A program made the position numbers and the translations under genes. From Cryptomeria japonica (taxonomy: Eukaryota > Streptophyta > Pinopsida > Cupressales > Cupressaceae): 64,000 nt of DNA. Shown piece after piece: positions 9,423 to 20,122 of this stretch; positions within the stretch are counted from its first letter, which is position 1; every line of letters starts with the position of its first letter. The stretch spans positions 20,933,932 through 20,997,931 of the forward strand of contig NC_081412.1 in NCBI RefSeq assembly GCF_030272615.1, given 5' to 3'. Under the pieces are notes generated by a model. The model was not told the DNA's origin. It saw nothing but the letters and a program-made list of their open reading frames with translations, and did no database searches.

Positions 9423-12400
9423 ATGGAAGCAAGATCATCATTTGTACCTATCTTTGTTGCAAATCCGACTGTTGTTGAGGTCAAGGACCGTCCTAGGACG
9501 ATTTTCAAGCGATATCCGCATATTGCTACCCTAGACGATTCAGTTGGAGCTTTTTCCCATGTTTCGGAAGGAGTCGTGTATGTCGAAGATATAAGATCAT
9601 ACATTCACTGTCATATTGGGGATTTGGGAATGATAGATATCAAGAGCATGTACATGAATGAGTTAATGGGAGATTTTAGAAAGATTAAACCTGAATACTA
9701 GCATATTGTTGATCTAGGGTTTACTGACATTCTGGATATTCCATAATTTGAAGATGAAATTGTTAGGTATGTCTTGAGCATAGTGCATGGATAATTTATC
9801 TGGTTGGATAGACCATATAAGATTATGAAGGAGGCCATCAGGGAAATCAACGGTTTGCCGTAGATTGGTCAACGTTCGGAAAAGAAGATTTCAAATGATC
9901 AGGTTAACAAGCTCACCGACGCAACTTCGGACCGACGATCGATGAGGGTGAGCACCATCACGAATAGAGACATTAGATTCAGAAGCATGGTCATTGGTTA
10001 TAAGGTAACTCAATCAAACCGACTGAATTCTGTTTCTAGCTCCTGTATTTACACAACTCATAAAATGATGAGGGAGAATGAGAAGTTAGATCTATGTGGT
10101 TGGATGTTAGATGAATTATTGATTAACCTAGAAAAGATTAAAGGAGTAAAGAAAGGAACATTCCGGTATGATAACCTAATTGTCTATTTAATGCTATTTT
10201 TCATCAACGAGATTCCTAGTTTTGGGAAAAGAAAATGGGCATTCGATATCCTGGTAGGGAGGCAATTAAAACAGTCTATTGCTACATTGGGTAGTCAGAG
10301 AGATGACAAAGTATGGGGTTACTTTAAAACATTTCAAAAGGCTATGAATTCTAGGATGAGGATTCCACAACACATTGTTGAGAAGTATTCAGCTGAGATA
10401 TGCTTTATGGTCAAGGAAGATGAAACTTTGATGGAAGTTGTTAGGCCCCGAAAGATTTAGATTGAGGAAATGGGTTATGAAGTTGATGCATAGATTCTTG
10501 ATGCTTATGCACAAATGCTAATTGATGCATCGGTAGATGAAACTGTAAAAACCTTTGGCACTGCTAAATAAAAGACATAAGAGGTTGAAACTGAGCTCAA
10601 CCAGAAGAAGAGAGAGAAGTAGGAAGGAAAGGCAAGTAAGTTTGTTGAAAAAGTTTCACAGGAAATTAAAACATTGATTGATATTGTTATGGAGAAAGGC
10701 AGGAAGAGAAAATAACTAGAAATGCTCATTGAACCTATTACAAATGAATCTGCATATGAAGATGACACACCCTGACATTCAAAAGGCTAATAAGGAAGAA
10801 AACTGAATAAACTAAGGTACAGACTAAGAAGCAACCAATTAGGAAAGTTACTATCAGGGTACTGACACAGAGAAGAGCACCAAAAGAAACACCTTTAGCC
10901 CCATCTGATACTGGAAGAAGGAAGAAAAATGATGACACCGATCTTGCAATTGTATCTGGTAATGTAACTGTTATTCCACCAAAGACTTGTGCAGAGTTAG
11001 TTGATGAAATTACTAAAGATGGTATGTTAAAGAATGTACAGTTTTATTATGAACATTTAGATAATGATGAACAAAGAGAAGTACAGGAAGCGGTTTTGTT
11101 ATATTTGGATATTTATAAGAAAGCCATGTTAGAAATTGAAAACCAAATACTGGCACAGTTGTATGATATGTTAGACGCTAGAAGACTATCAATAATGCAA
11201 GAGGACAAGCATATAATATTCAAGAGTTGTTATCTGTTTGTGTTTCTATTGCTCCAGAGGAGATGGATAAGACACTTGAAGTTGCAGATAGGAAAATATT
11301 CAACAAGCACATAATAATCAATCTTATGTTAGGAAGGGTGAATGAGATAATCAAGGAGACCCACAAGGCATGGGTTAAGTTCTTTGAAAAGAACTATGGT
11401 TTTTATACTTCACCGGAATCTAAGACAGATACTGCAGACATCCTGGTTGAAGGGAAGGGTAAAGGTATTATGGGTACTTCACCCTCAATTTTGAAAAACA
11501 TTAAGATAGTGGAAATTGAGCCCCCAATAGATATAAATGTACAGACAAATGTTGAGATACCAACAAATACAGAGTGTAAAGGTTGATAATGAACAAGCTA
11601 CTAATGTTGAGGACAACAGTCCTCTGGATCAGATTGTACAGGATGAGGATAAAGTTCCTAGGGAGGAACCGGCAGTTAATGAGACTACACCAAGTGGCGA
11701 AGCCACTAGTGCAAGTGATGAATCTATAAAGGTTAAATCATCAGAGGAGAAGAAAAAGGAATCTGATAGGGAATCAGTAGTGAGTCCATCATTGTTGTCA
11801 ATGATAACTTTAGTGGCTAATATTCGCCAATTAGCTATTTTTTGAAATTTGGGAATCAAAATTTGGCTAATAAGTTCAACTTCTAAGGTGACCTGGATTG
11901 CCACATTTTTACAAATTTTTATTTTAGTGTAATTTAAATCGCCAAAGAATTTATTTTATTAATTTTTTTAACTAAAAGAATCACCACATTATTCAATACA
12001 TGATTGGATCAAATTCGTCAACTTTTTTATAATTTATTGTAGAAATTTAAATTAATTTGCTAATAATATATCATAATTATTAGTTACTTTAGAGTTATAT
12101 CAACAATCTTTAGTTGCCACCATTGATTTAAAATATAATCTAATGACCTTCATTGTATTCCATGAGGTAAATTTTACCTACAAGTTGTAATACTTGTAGG
12201 GGTTGAAATTGCTTTTGAATTGTTTGACCTCAATGAAAATCAATGGTCTAAAAGAAATTTTTGGCCCCTTGAGTATTACAAATTGTTGGTACATTTTATC
12301 TCACAAAATATAAAGAGGGTTATTAGATTATTTTAAATTAATGGTAGAAACTAAATAAAGTAGAGCCTACCATTTAAACTTGTGAATGATTTCCACCTTC

Positions 12401-13479
12401 AACTCTCTACTTTTCTATAAAAAACTATTTTTTAAATGAAAGGATTCGCAATAGTAATTAATGGATACTCTTATTAGTTTTCAATATTTGCCAATATTTT
12501 CTACCCAAAAAAATTGATATAAAAAATTCGCCAATAAAATTAATATTTTTCATCAAAAAAGGAAAGATTAGCTAATAAAAATTATTATTTTCTTTTTAAA
12601 AAATTAAAAATTTGCCAAGATTTTATATAATTTTTTGAGAGGGGGTTTCTTAAAGTTTTCACTGAATTTGTTGTCAATTGACACCTCATAGGTTGAAATG
12701 AAAAGCATAATTGAGATGAGTTCTACTGAACTCATGATGATGGCTGCACAAAAAATGATGAAGGAAGGATCTATGGATAAAAGTGTTATTGATCAGTCTA
12801 TCACTTTTTTGCATAGATTTGTCCCAGAGTGTAAATTTGGCAATGAAGCGAGTCCATTCGGCAAGCTTAAGACAATCATTGAACACATTTCAAAAGATTT
12901 TCAGTCCTTGCGCAGATATCAAACTAACAAGCACTAGAGAGATTCACACGGGCAAAGAGAGCTACATTTGATCAAATGATTGAGTCTGAAAGGAAGGAAA
13001 TCAATAATAAGTTGAAATTGATAAATAATGCATTGAGGCAGTGTACAAATATCTGTAGAGTATGTTGTAACATAGGTCTTCTCACAACTGAGTCAGATAA
13101 AAAGATTAAGGATATTCAAGAGAAAATTATTGGTATAGCCAATTCTTTCGATGGATTGAATTCATTGACTACATCCATTGATGGTCATATTTTGGTTTTG
13201 GAAGCCCAAGTTTTTGCTCTTGAGAAGGAAAAAGACAAAATCATAAGAAGAGCCAGAAGTCTTAGAAGTTTGGTGAGTCCCCGGTTGGATTCACTTAGTG
13301 TACATAAGGAGTGTATAGATCTGGTTGGTAAGCCCACACCAACAAAATTAAATGAGAAAGAGTCATTTGCCCATATGCTAAATGGACTTGTATCTATATC
13401 CGACACTTTCAAATCTGGTTGGGATACTTATCTAGAGATTTTGGAGAAGGCCTATCTGGATATTTTCAAATACATCTAG
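9423..13479 (+). pseudogene. Element A ORF2: conserved protein of unknown function, broken and interrupted by hAT-S
   Basis: Starts at ATG (MEARSSFVPIF). The N-terminal domain (9423-10460) aligns by eye with ORF2 of B and C: CHIGDLGMIDIKSMY, YVLSIVHG, a segment ending MVIGYKVTQSNRLNSV, then LLINLEKIKG and FRYDNLIVYLMLFF. A second block near 11000-11200 (MLKNVQFYYEHLDNDEQREV) matches ORF2 of B. An acidic, Ser/Thr-rich linker follows, then hAT-S, then a C-terminal coiled coil (12698-13479, with MIESERKEINNKLKL). Many stops (TAG/TAA, often where Gln is expected) and several frameshifts break it. No known enzyme motif is visible. It lies where pol would be. Confidence 0.75.
11799..12664. mobile_element. 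hAT-S: short non-autonomous hAT element
   Basis: An 866-bp AT-rich insertion in ORF2 of Element A. Its 14-bp ends are CAATGATAACTTTA and, from the right, CAGTGAAAACTTTA. The flanks are ATTGTTGT and ATTTGTTGT, an 8-bp duplication with a one-base indel. Its left end shares AGTGGC-AATATTCGCC with the right end of hAT-L, and its right end shares AAGAAACCCCC with the left end of hAT-L, so both belong to one family. The interior has scattered TTCGCCAAT / TTGGCTAAT motifs and no ORF. It must rely on a transposase made elsewhere. Confidence 0.82.
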
Positions 13480-13783
13480 CTCCGGTAAGGTATTTTGGGA
13501 CATATTTATTGTATAGTATTTCATTCTTCATCCCAGTTTTCGGTACTTTTTTTTGGTATTTTTGATGGCATTGATGTCAAAGGGGGAGCGATATTGATGT
13601 GAAAAAGAAAAATGGAGTTATATACATTAGGGGAGTATATATAGTTGGAAAACTATGGAAGTATGAAGTATTTTGTATTGATGGATATTCAGCTCAGGGG
13701 GAGCAGGTTCAGGATGAAACCGACAGCTGGAAACCATGACCATTTTTCACATGAGTGTTGCCATCAATGCCAAAGGGGGAGAT
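13480..13783 (+). promoter_or_regulatory. Element A 3' untranslated region with multiple polypurine tracts
   Basis: The PPT AAAGGGGGAGAT (13772-13783) directly precedes the 3' LTR. Two further PPT-like tracts lie upstream: GTCAAAGGGGGAGCG near 13577 and CAGGGGGAGCAGG near 13697. Multiple PPTs of this kind are described for Sirevirus copia elements. The block GCCATCAATGCC just before the PPT is shared with Element B and, in closely related form, with Copia-3 and Copia-5. Confidence 0.75.
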
Positions 13784-14108
13784 TGTTGGCAATTGACACT
13801 CAATTGGTTGGTTTCAATATGTTGTCATTGATGGAAACATGGCAACTTGTTCCGGCTTCATATTTTAGTTCAGTTGTGTACCGACAGGCACTTCACAGAC
13901 ACTTCACCGACACCAGTAGGTTGAAAGGAATTCTTTGGTTACCAGCAATGCACGTCGACATGGTTTAGAATCAGGTTATTGATATTGGAGACCAACATCT
14001 TTTGGATCTGTCATCGACAATTATTTTTGATATTCACGTATTTATGTTAACTAGTCGACATGTATATTGATATTGTAATTATCTTTGTAAGCCGACATAA
14101 GGCATGAT
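13784..14108 (+). repeat. Element A 3' LTR, first part
   Basis: Matches 6938-7262 of the 5' LTR up to GGCATGAT, where hAT-L is inserted. The last eight bases (14101-14108) are the left copy of the hAT target duplication. The LTR resumes at 36342. Confidence 0.92.
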
Positions 14109-14520
14109 CAGGGATAACTTTAAGAAACCCCCCCAGGCAATTGTGTAAAATCCTGGTGAATCATACATTATTTTCGGGGGGAAATTTTCATATCGATGGC
14201 AAAAAAATTTTTTAAAATGAGGAAAAAATTATTTTGTATTGGCGATTTTTTTTCTAGGGTACGAAAATGCCATAAATTTCTGGCAAATAATACCTTGTTC
14301 TATGGGGAAAATATTTATTGTGGGAGGCGAATAATTTTTGTTAAAAAGAACAAATATATGATTGTATGAGCGAAAAAGTTTACTCTGAAGGAAAAATTAT
14401 TTAAATGTATTGGCGATTTTTTTCCACCGCTTGAAAATTATTTAATTTGTTTTGGCAAATATTTTGTTATTTATGGTAAATATATAATTCATTGGCGATT
14501 TCATGAATTCATTACCATTA
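14109..14520. repeat. hAT-L left terminal and subterminal repeat zone
   Basis: After the 14-bp TIR comes AAGAAACCCCCCC, then repeated short motifs of the type TTGGCGATTTTTTT, GGCGAATAATTT, TTGGCAAATATTTT and TTGGCGATTTC at 20-80 bp spacing. Subterminal repeats of this kind are transposase binding sites in other hAT elements. That role is inferred here. The zone is AT-rich and non-coding. Confidence 0.7.
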
Positions 14521-15150
14521 ATAGAGTGCCAGGCACATCACATCACATCAGTACATCACATCACCTAATACATTGAGTCCAGACTTTGGACGATGTATCA
14601 ATAAGTGCGACCTCTTTGACACATGAAGGATGACACATACCTAAAATCTATAAATGATTTTAAACCGTTTGATGATCGTAGATCAATGGCTGAAGTTTTA
14701 TTTCGGCCCAATTTTCTGAAGAGAACATAGCTCACCAGAAAGTGCCTAGAATGGAATTGGATTCAATAGACACGTATCAAATGTCACGAATCACGATTGA
14801 TAATTTTCTTCATTTAATATATCTATTCACTTACGGAAATCCACTCTGTCCCCACGACTTCCAATGTGATACTTGCCAATTTGGTACTGGTTCATAGTTG
14901 TTTCCGTTTTCCCACAATAGTGCATTTATGGGAAAGATTTGCAGAGATACGAAAGATTTAAAAAAAATTATAGCAGTTAATACGGTTAAAGAAGTAATTA
15001 TTACAATCAAGAGCTTCAACAATTTATATACGATCTCTGCTTCTTTCATCTTCAATTAGTCTTTGCCATTTGGTAGATAAATTGTCGGAGCTCACGGTAT
15101 TTTAGGTTTATAGGCTTAGGTTGTTTAATTTGTTAATCTGTTTTCTCAAG
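14521..15150. other. hAT-L left non-coding region
   Basis: It starts with a small ACATC microsatellite (14533-14562). A segment near 14667-14730 (GATCAATGGCTGAAG, TTTCGGCCCAATTTT) looks like a very diverged copy of the ~275-bp repeat found from 17820 on. No coding frame is convincing. Confidence 0.45.
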
Positions 15151-15726
15151 ATGGACACTCCCATCCGCTTGAGAAACATTTCTGCAGAGGACTAGAGGGC
15201 CTTTCTAGGCTCCGTTAGAGACCCAACCCTCCAATTAGTTTGCAAGGAGGTTGGGTCGTTCACCAATGAGGCTGTGCGGATGGTGTTGGACAGAGAATTT
15301 CTGTGAAACGAAAATAGGTACCGTGTTAACACGGACATTACATCCCACTTCTTAGCATCTCTTCTAGACCTGGGAGGAGACAAGGTGGATATGCTGATGC
15401 TGTTGAGGAAGGTTTTTAAGGAATACTTCCTTGGAGATGACATTACTCTTGTTGTCCTTGCAGAAGTAGGGGTGGGGATCCCTTGGGTGAGTGAATTATC
15501 CAAGGTTCTCCTCCCTGACCAAACAGTGCCAGTGGCTAGGCAACCGTTTCTCCTAAACCTGAATGTGGAGTAGTTGACACGTCACAGGAAATGGGCGCGA
15601 ATTGGCAGGGACTTCCTCCAGAAATGGTTCCTCTTGGACAACTTTCCAAACTACATGTGGATTGAAGAATTCTCTCAGCTTATGCTGTTTGAAGAATTCT
15701 ACATGGAAGGAGGGCCAGATTCTTAG
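15151..15726 (+). pseudogene. Gene-like relic of unknown function inside hAT-L
   Basis: One frame of about 190 codons opens with ATG (MDTPIRLRNISAED) and has four in-frame stops, three TAG and one TGA, at about 15193, 15302, 15571 and 15723. Between stops the composition is protein-like: LVCKEVGSFTNEAVRMVLD, LLDLGGDKVDMLMLL, FPNYMWIEEFSQLMLF. I do not recognise the family. It has no transposase or retroelement motif, so a captured host-gene fragment or a second transposon gene is possible. Nothing recognisable continues downstream of 15730. Confidence 0.5.
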
Positions 15727-16292
15727 GGCAAAATTGTAAACAATTTCACTACCTGTGCCCTAGCCCCGCCCCCTTGTAGTTTTTTTTTCCTATGTCCTCG
15801 AACCCTAACAGGCTCAGTGCCGATGGCTCACTGATTTTGGCTTTTAAGTTTTTGGGGGACTCAAATCTCACACGAAAAAATTGTAAATTTCAAAAGCATA
15901 AATATTAATGATAATTTTTCAAATTCCAATTTGTTTCAGTTTGCCTCTTACAGTCTTATGGATATAAAAATGCTTTCTATAATTCTATTTCATTTTTATT
16001 AATTAATTTCTTTCAAATGCTTTTTGTATATGAGCTACGTTATTTCAATTATTTGTTAAACAATGGAAATAAATTTAATACCATGATCTTTTTTATGTAA
16101 TGCTATAAAAAAAAAAATTCAGTTCGTTCCATTAATTATTTGTACATTGATTATGGTTGATTATAATTTTATAAATATATACTATATAGTCATTCAAAAT
16201 ACAAAATTTCAAAAGTTTCAAGATACAAAAGTTTATCGATAAAGGTTTTTCCATTCTATTAATTCAAAAGTTTTAAGATACAAAATTTGCAG
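15727..16292. other. AT-rich spacer in hAT-L
   Basis: No sustained ORF. It is AT-rich with short homopolymers (for example an A run near 16108) and some duplicated phrases (CAAAAGTTT, AGATACAAAA). Confidence 0.5.
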
Positions 16293-17090
16293 TCATTCAT
16301 GCATAAACACAGACAGAGAAAACCATACTGCCCACAGCTTATAGCAAGCAGACAAAAAAACCAGTTCATTGTCGATAAGTCGCTCACTCAGTCTCACTAT
16401 CCCCCTGGGTCGCCTCCTCCCAGTCCCTTCCCTCCTCGGAGGTCGATGCTTTGGCTTTCCCTTTTGCCGCTTCAACTTTCATTTTGGAATGTAGTTTAGG
16501 CACCCGAAATTGGGGTCGCCCTCCAAGCTTGCCAATAGCTGTATGGCCCTTCCTTGTTCAGCCCTATCTCTCAATTCCCTACCAACCTCCATCCTTGCCA
16601 CCACATGCAAAGCCTTCAGGACTTCATCCACCCTCGTTAATTTCACAAAGAGTTTCATCACTTCCCACCCCACTCGGGCTCGTTCACGGCACTGGTATTT
16701 GATTTCATCCTTTGGGCCACAAATAAAAGGAAACAATTCCTCCTAGTCGTCCTCTTCCTTAATTCGAATGCCAACTCCCGACACCACCCACTCCAAGATT
16801 GAATCCAGGTTAATAAAAAAATCCCCATCAATAAATTTGACCAATGTGAGTTTTACCTTTTTCACCTCCGGTTCGAATTCACAGGCCCACGCTAGAATCA
16901 GAGAGTAAAGCTCCATGTTAGTTCGATATCGGTGATTGATATGTGCCAGCTCCTCCGCAAGCATCAGTCGAGCTGCCGCCCACAACTTCTCCTCCTTAAA
17001 CCTGAACAGTTCTTGCATTCGTTTATCAGATACTTTGCCCAAAAAGGGCACCAACTTCTTGTCTGTTCAAAGTGTGAAATTGGCCTCCAT
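16293..17090 (-). pseudogene. Gene-like relic of unknown function inside hAT-L
   Basis: A single minus-strand frame of 266 codons starts at ATG 17090 (MEANFTL) and is broken by only three stops: TGA near 17069, TAG near 16743 and one near 16478. The pieces are clearly protein-like: RMQELFRFKEEKLWAAARL, HINHRYRTNMELYSLILAW, ARVGWEVMKLFVKLTRVDEV, then a basic Arg/Pro-rich tail (RRPRG). GC content is higher than in the surroundings. I do not recognise the family. It resembles neither hAT nor copia proteins. A captured host coding sequence is one explanation, because hAT elements are known to carry gene fragments. Confidence 0.55.
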
Positions 17091-17682
17091 GGTCACCTGC
17101 AATTTCAAAAGCACTTCTTGCAAAAAATGTCTTACAGAAGCTACGATTCTACGAACAACAAATTTGTTCTGCTTCAAAGCAAAAACTGGTACATAGATCA
17201 AAAGGTAATAAATTCTATCTTCGTCTTATAGGCCAGGTAATGAATGTGCACGATAAGGCATTAATGCCATGAGATCAAGAAAAAGATTTCTTCCCATCCT
17301 CCCCTTTCTCCGTTCGTGCGACATGCCACAGACAACTCCTTCTGCAACAATTAATCACCACCTTGGCATTTGTACTTTCCAAATTTGCTCACCTTAACAG
17401 GTTGAGAACTGCACATTTTTTTAAATTAATACACTAAATTTATGTTGAACTTTTATATATATTTTTAATCTATTTTTTAAAATTATATATCGTAAACATA
17501 TTTTCAAAGAATTTTGTTAAACTTTAAATTAATATTTTAGATTTAATATTGAATATTTTCTTTTTTATATTAAACTTTTACCTTTCAAATTGTATATCAA
17601 AATTTATATTTATATTTAGTTATTTGTTTTATTCTAGAAACTAAGTTTCATGTTTTATACTATTTTTGAATTTCAAATTTTT
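17091..17682. other. AT-rich spacer in hAT-L
   Basis: Non-coding and strongly AT-rich after 17410. No feature is recognised. Confidence 0.5.
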
Positions 17683-17798
17683 ACAAATAATATTAACATT
17701 ATATTTAATAGTTATCTCAAACTATTGCACATCTTTAATTAGAAATAATATTAACATTATATTTAATAGTTATCTCAAACTATTGCACATCTTTAAAA
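17683..17798 (+). repeat. Tandem duplication, ~57-bp unit
   Basis: Two nearly identical copies of a unit that contains AATATTAACATTATA and TATCTCAAACTATTGC lie back to back. Confidence 0.85.
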
Positions 17799-17819
17799 TT
17801 TAAATGTCTCTTATTATGG

Positions 17820-18681
17820 GACCGACGACATCTGACAACACTCAAGTTCTCAACAGGTATCATCATCCGTCGGATGAGCAAAGATCAACAGCTTAGGGTG
17901 GATTTCGGCCCAAATGTGGGTAGTGAACACATTTGTGAGAACTTCGCTTGGAATTGAACATTTTAAATTTAATTAAATATAATTAAGTCTATAGTTTATA
18001 GACTATAAATCTCTTTTTCAGGCGAAATTTTAAAATGATTAAAGAGACTTTAAAAACAGATCTGAAAAGTGACACGAGTATGGTGACGTGCCAAAAAAAG
18101 GGCAGAAGTCGTGGGACCCATTTCATCTGAAAATAGGTACCATCGACCGTTGGATGAACAAAGATCAACGGCTTAGGGTGGATTTTGGCCTGAATGTGGG
18201 AAGTGAACACCTTTTTGAGAACTTCGCCTGGAATTGGACATTTTACATTTAATTAAATATAACTAAGTCTAGAATTTATAAAGCTTTTTTTTGGGCGGAG
18301 GTTTAAAATGATTAAATAAACTTAAAAATCAAACCCGAAAAGTGACACGAGTATGGTGACGTGCCAGAAAAATGGCAGAAGTCGTGGGACCCACTACATC
18401 TGAAAAAAGCTACCATCGACCGTTGGATGAACAAAGATCAATGACTTAGGGTGGATTTCGACCTGAATGTGGGAAGTGAACACCTTTATGAGAACTTCCC
18501 CCAGAATTGGACATTTTAAATTTAATTAAATATAATTAAGTCTATAAAGCTTTTTTTTGGGTGGAGGTTTAAAATAATTAAATAGACTTAAAAATCAAAC
18601 CCGAAAAGTGACACGAGTATGGTGACGTGCCAGAAAATGGCAGAAGTCGTGCGACCCACTACATCTGAAAATAGGTACCAT
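17820..18681 (+). repeat. Tandem ~275-bp repeat array, left part
   Basis: About three units contain CCGTTGGATGAACAAAGATC, CTTAGGGTGGATTT, AATGTGGGAAGTGAACAC, TTTAATTAAATATAA and GAGTATGGTGACGTGCC. The spacing is about 270-280 bp. The array resumes after Element B at 26394. Each complete unit has a TGACGTG element (G-box/ABRE-like) and a GTGGGACCCA block, which look regulatory. Promoter activity is not shown. Confidence 0.85.
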
Positions 18682-18686
18682 CGACT

Positions 18687-19847
18687 TGATGAATACTAAG
18701 AGGGGGGGTGGTGAATTAGTATACCAAAAAATACTGAACTCAAACACTTAAATAGTTTAGCAGTAAACCGGTAAAATAGTTTTACTAACAAACCGGTTAA
18801 CACAAATGCAAACCAAACAACAAATAAGCCATTCACCCATAGAAGCATAATCACCATAACATAAGAGATTTTGACGTGGAAACCCAAATGAGAAAAACCA
18901 TGGTGAGATGAAACTCACAAGTAACTATCTGCAGAATAGTAACCAGACCGGTTAAGATCATACAATGTTCTTCACCAGAACAGATCCTGTTAGAAATCTC
19001 AATCTCTGTTAGGAGATAAGTCCGATTAAAGACTACCTTGTGAGAGGATTTCAGATCCACAATTGTGAACCACCATGTTAGAGGATTTAAAAAGGCTTTG
19101 CTAAGCCTACCCGGTTAAGGGTTTCAGACTTGTCGAAGATGTGAGTAATCAACAAGTGAATGATCTAGCAAATAGCACAGTCTGCTTGGTTAGATCCATG
19201 ATAGCTCATTGCTAATACATTTCAGCATTACTTCAGTTTTCAGTAAATCCACACTCTGTTACTACGCATAGACTTGATCTTCTCTTTTAAGATCGCACAT
19301 ACAAAAACTTATCAACCACCCAAAAAAACTTAACCAACTCTCTTATCCAAAACTCTAGACATGATGTCCTTATAAAGGAATCTGATTTCATGTCGGTCCA
19401 ATAGGATTACAATACAAGTTCCTAGGTTCATTGCATCTAGACACATTTGGTAACACGACACAAAATCACCGTCATAGTGTCCGTGGATGGTAACTCATCA
19501 CAAAAATACCGATTGGTAACTCATCACATAGTATTACCGGTTCATACAACTTTACCGATTACCGGTTGACATAAATGAAGACTGGGAAAATGATAACTGC
19601 CGCTTTAGTTCCTTCGTTCCGCTTGAGATCCTCGAACCGCTTGAGGTCTACATACCGCTTGGGTCTTCATACCGCTTGAGATCGGTAAACACTTTCTGTA
19701 AAACACCGATAGTCTAAAAACTATAATACATAATACCGGTTTGGAACAAATACCGGTTGAGCATAACTCATACATACAAAAAGTGATCTCAAAGCAAGTG
19801 TGTGTCCATCAATGACAATCACAACATAATCATTAAAAATGCCAACA
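18687..19847 (-). repeat. Element B 3' LTR
   Basis: On the minus strand it begins TGTTGGCATTTTTAATG and ends TAGTATTCATCA. It matches 25225-26393 closely. It carries several ACCGGT / CCGGTT palindrome-based motifs. A GGGTCTTCATACCGCTTGAG phrase near 19660 is missing from the other LTR. Confidence 0.92.
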
Positions 19848-20122
19848 ATCTCCCCCTTTGGCATTGATGGCAACACTTAGGAAAATTTTGACATCTAAGT
19901 GTTTTACAATAAAAATGTGTCATAATCAAAATTACTCCCCCTAAGCATATACACTATCCCTTTTGCAGAAAATACAATGTATACTAGTCCCTTACAAAGA
20001 TAAACATGAAAGTATACATAACATGCAACAGAATTTTAAATACAAAATACTACTCTCCTTTGCCAACAATGACAAAGTACAACTGAATAACCCCTGTTCA
20101 TATTATCAAAAATAATAAGTGT
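19848..20122 (-). promoter_or_regulatory. Element B polypurine tract and 3' UTR
   Basis: Read on the minus strand, CCAAAGGGGGAGAT directly precedes the LTR. A second tract (plus strand ACTCCCCCTAAGC, near 19933) and a weaker one near 20053 lie inside. This again is a multiple-PPT pattern. The conserved GCCATCAATGCC phrase lies next to the PPT. Confidence 0.75.

Noticed and set aside
14533-14562. ACATC microsatellite as a regulatory array
   Set aside because: A short simple-sequence repeat of six or so units with no other signal.
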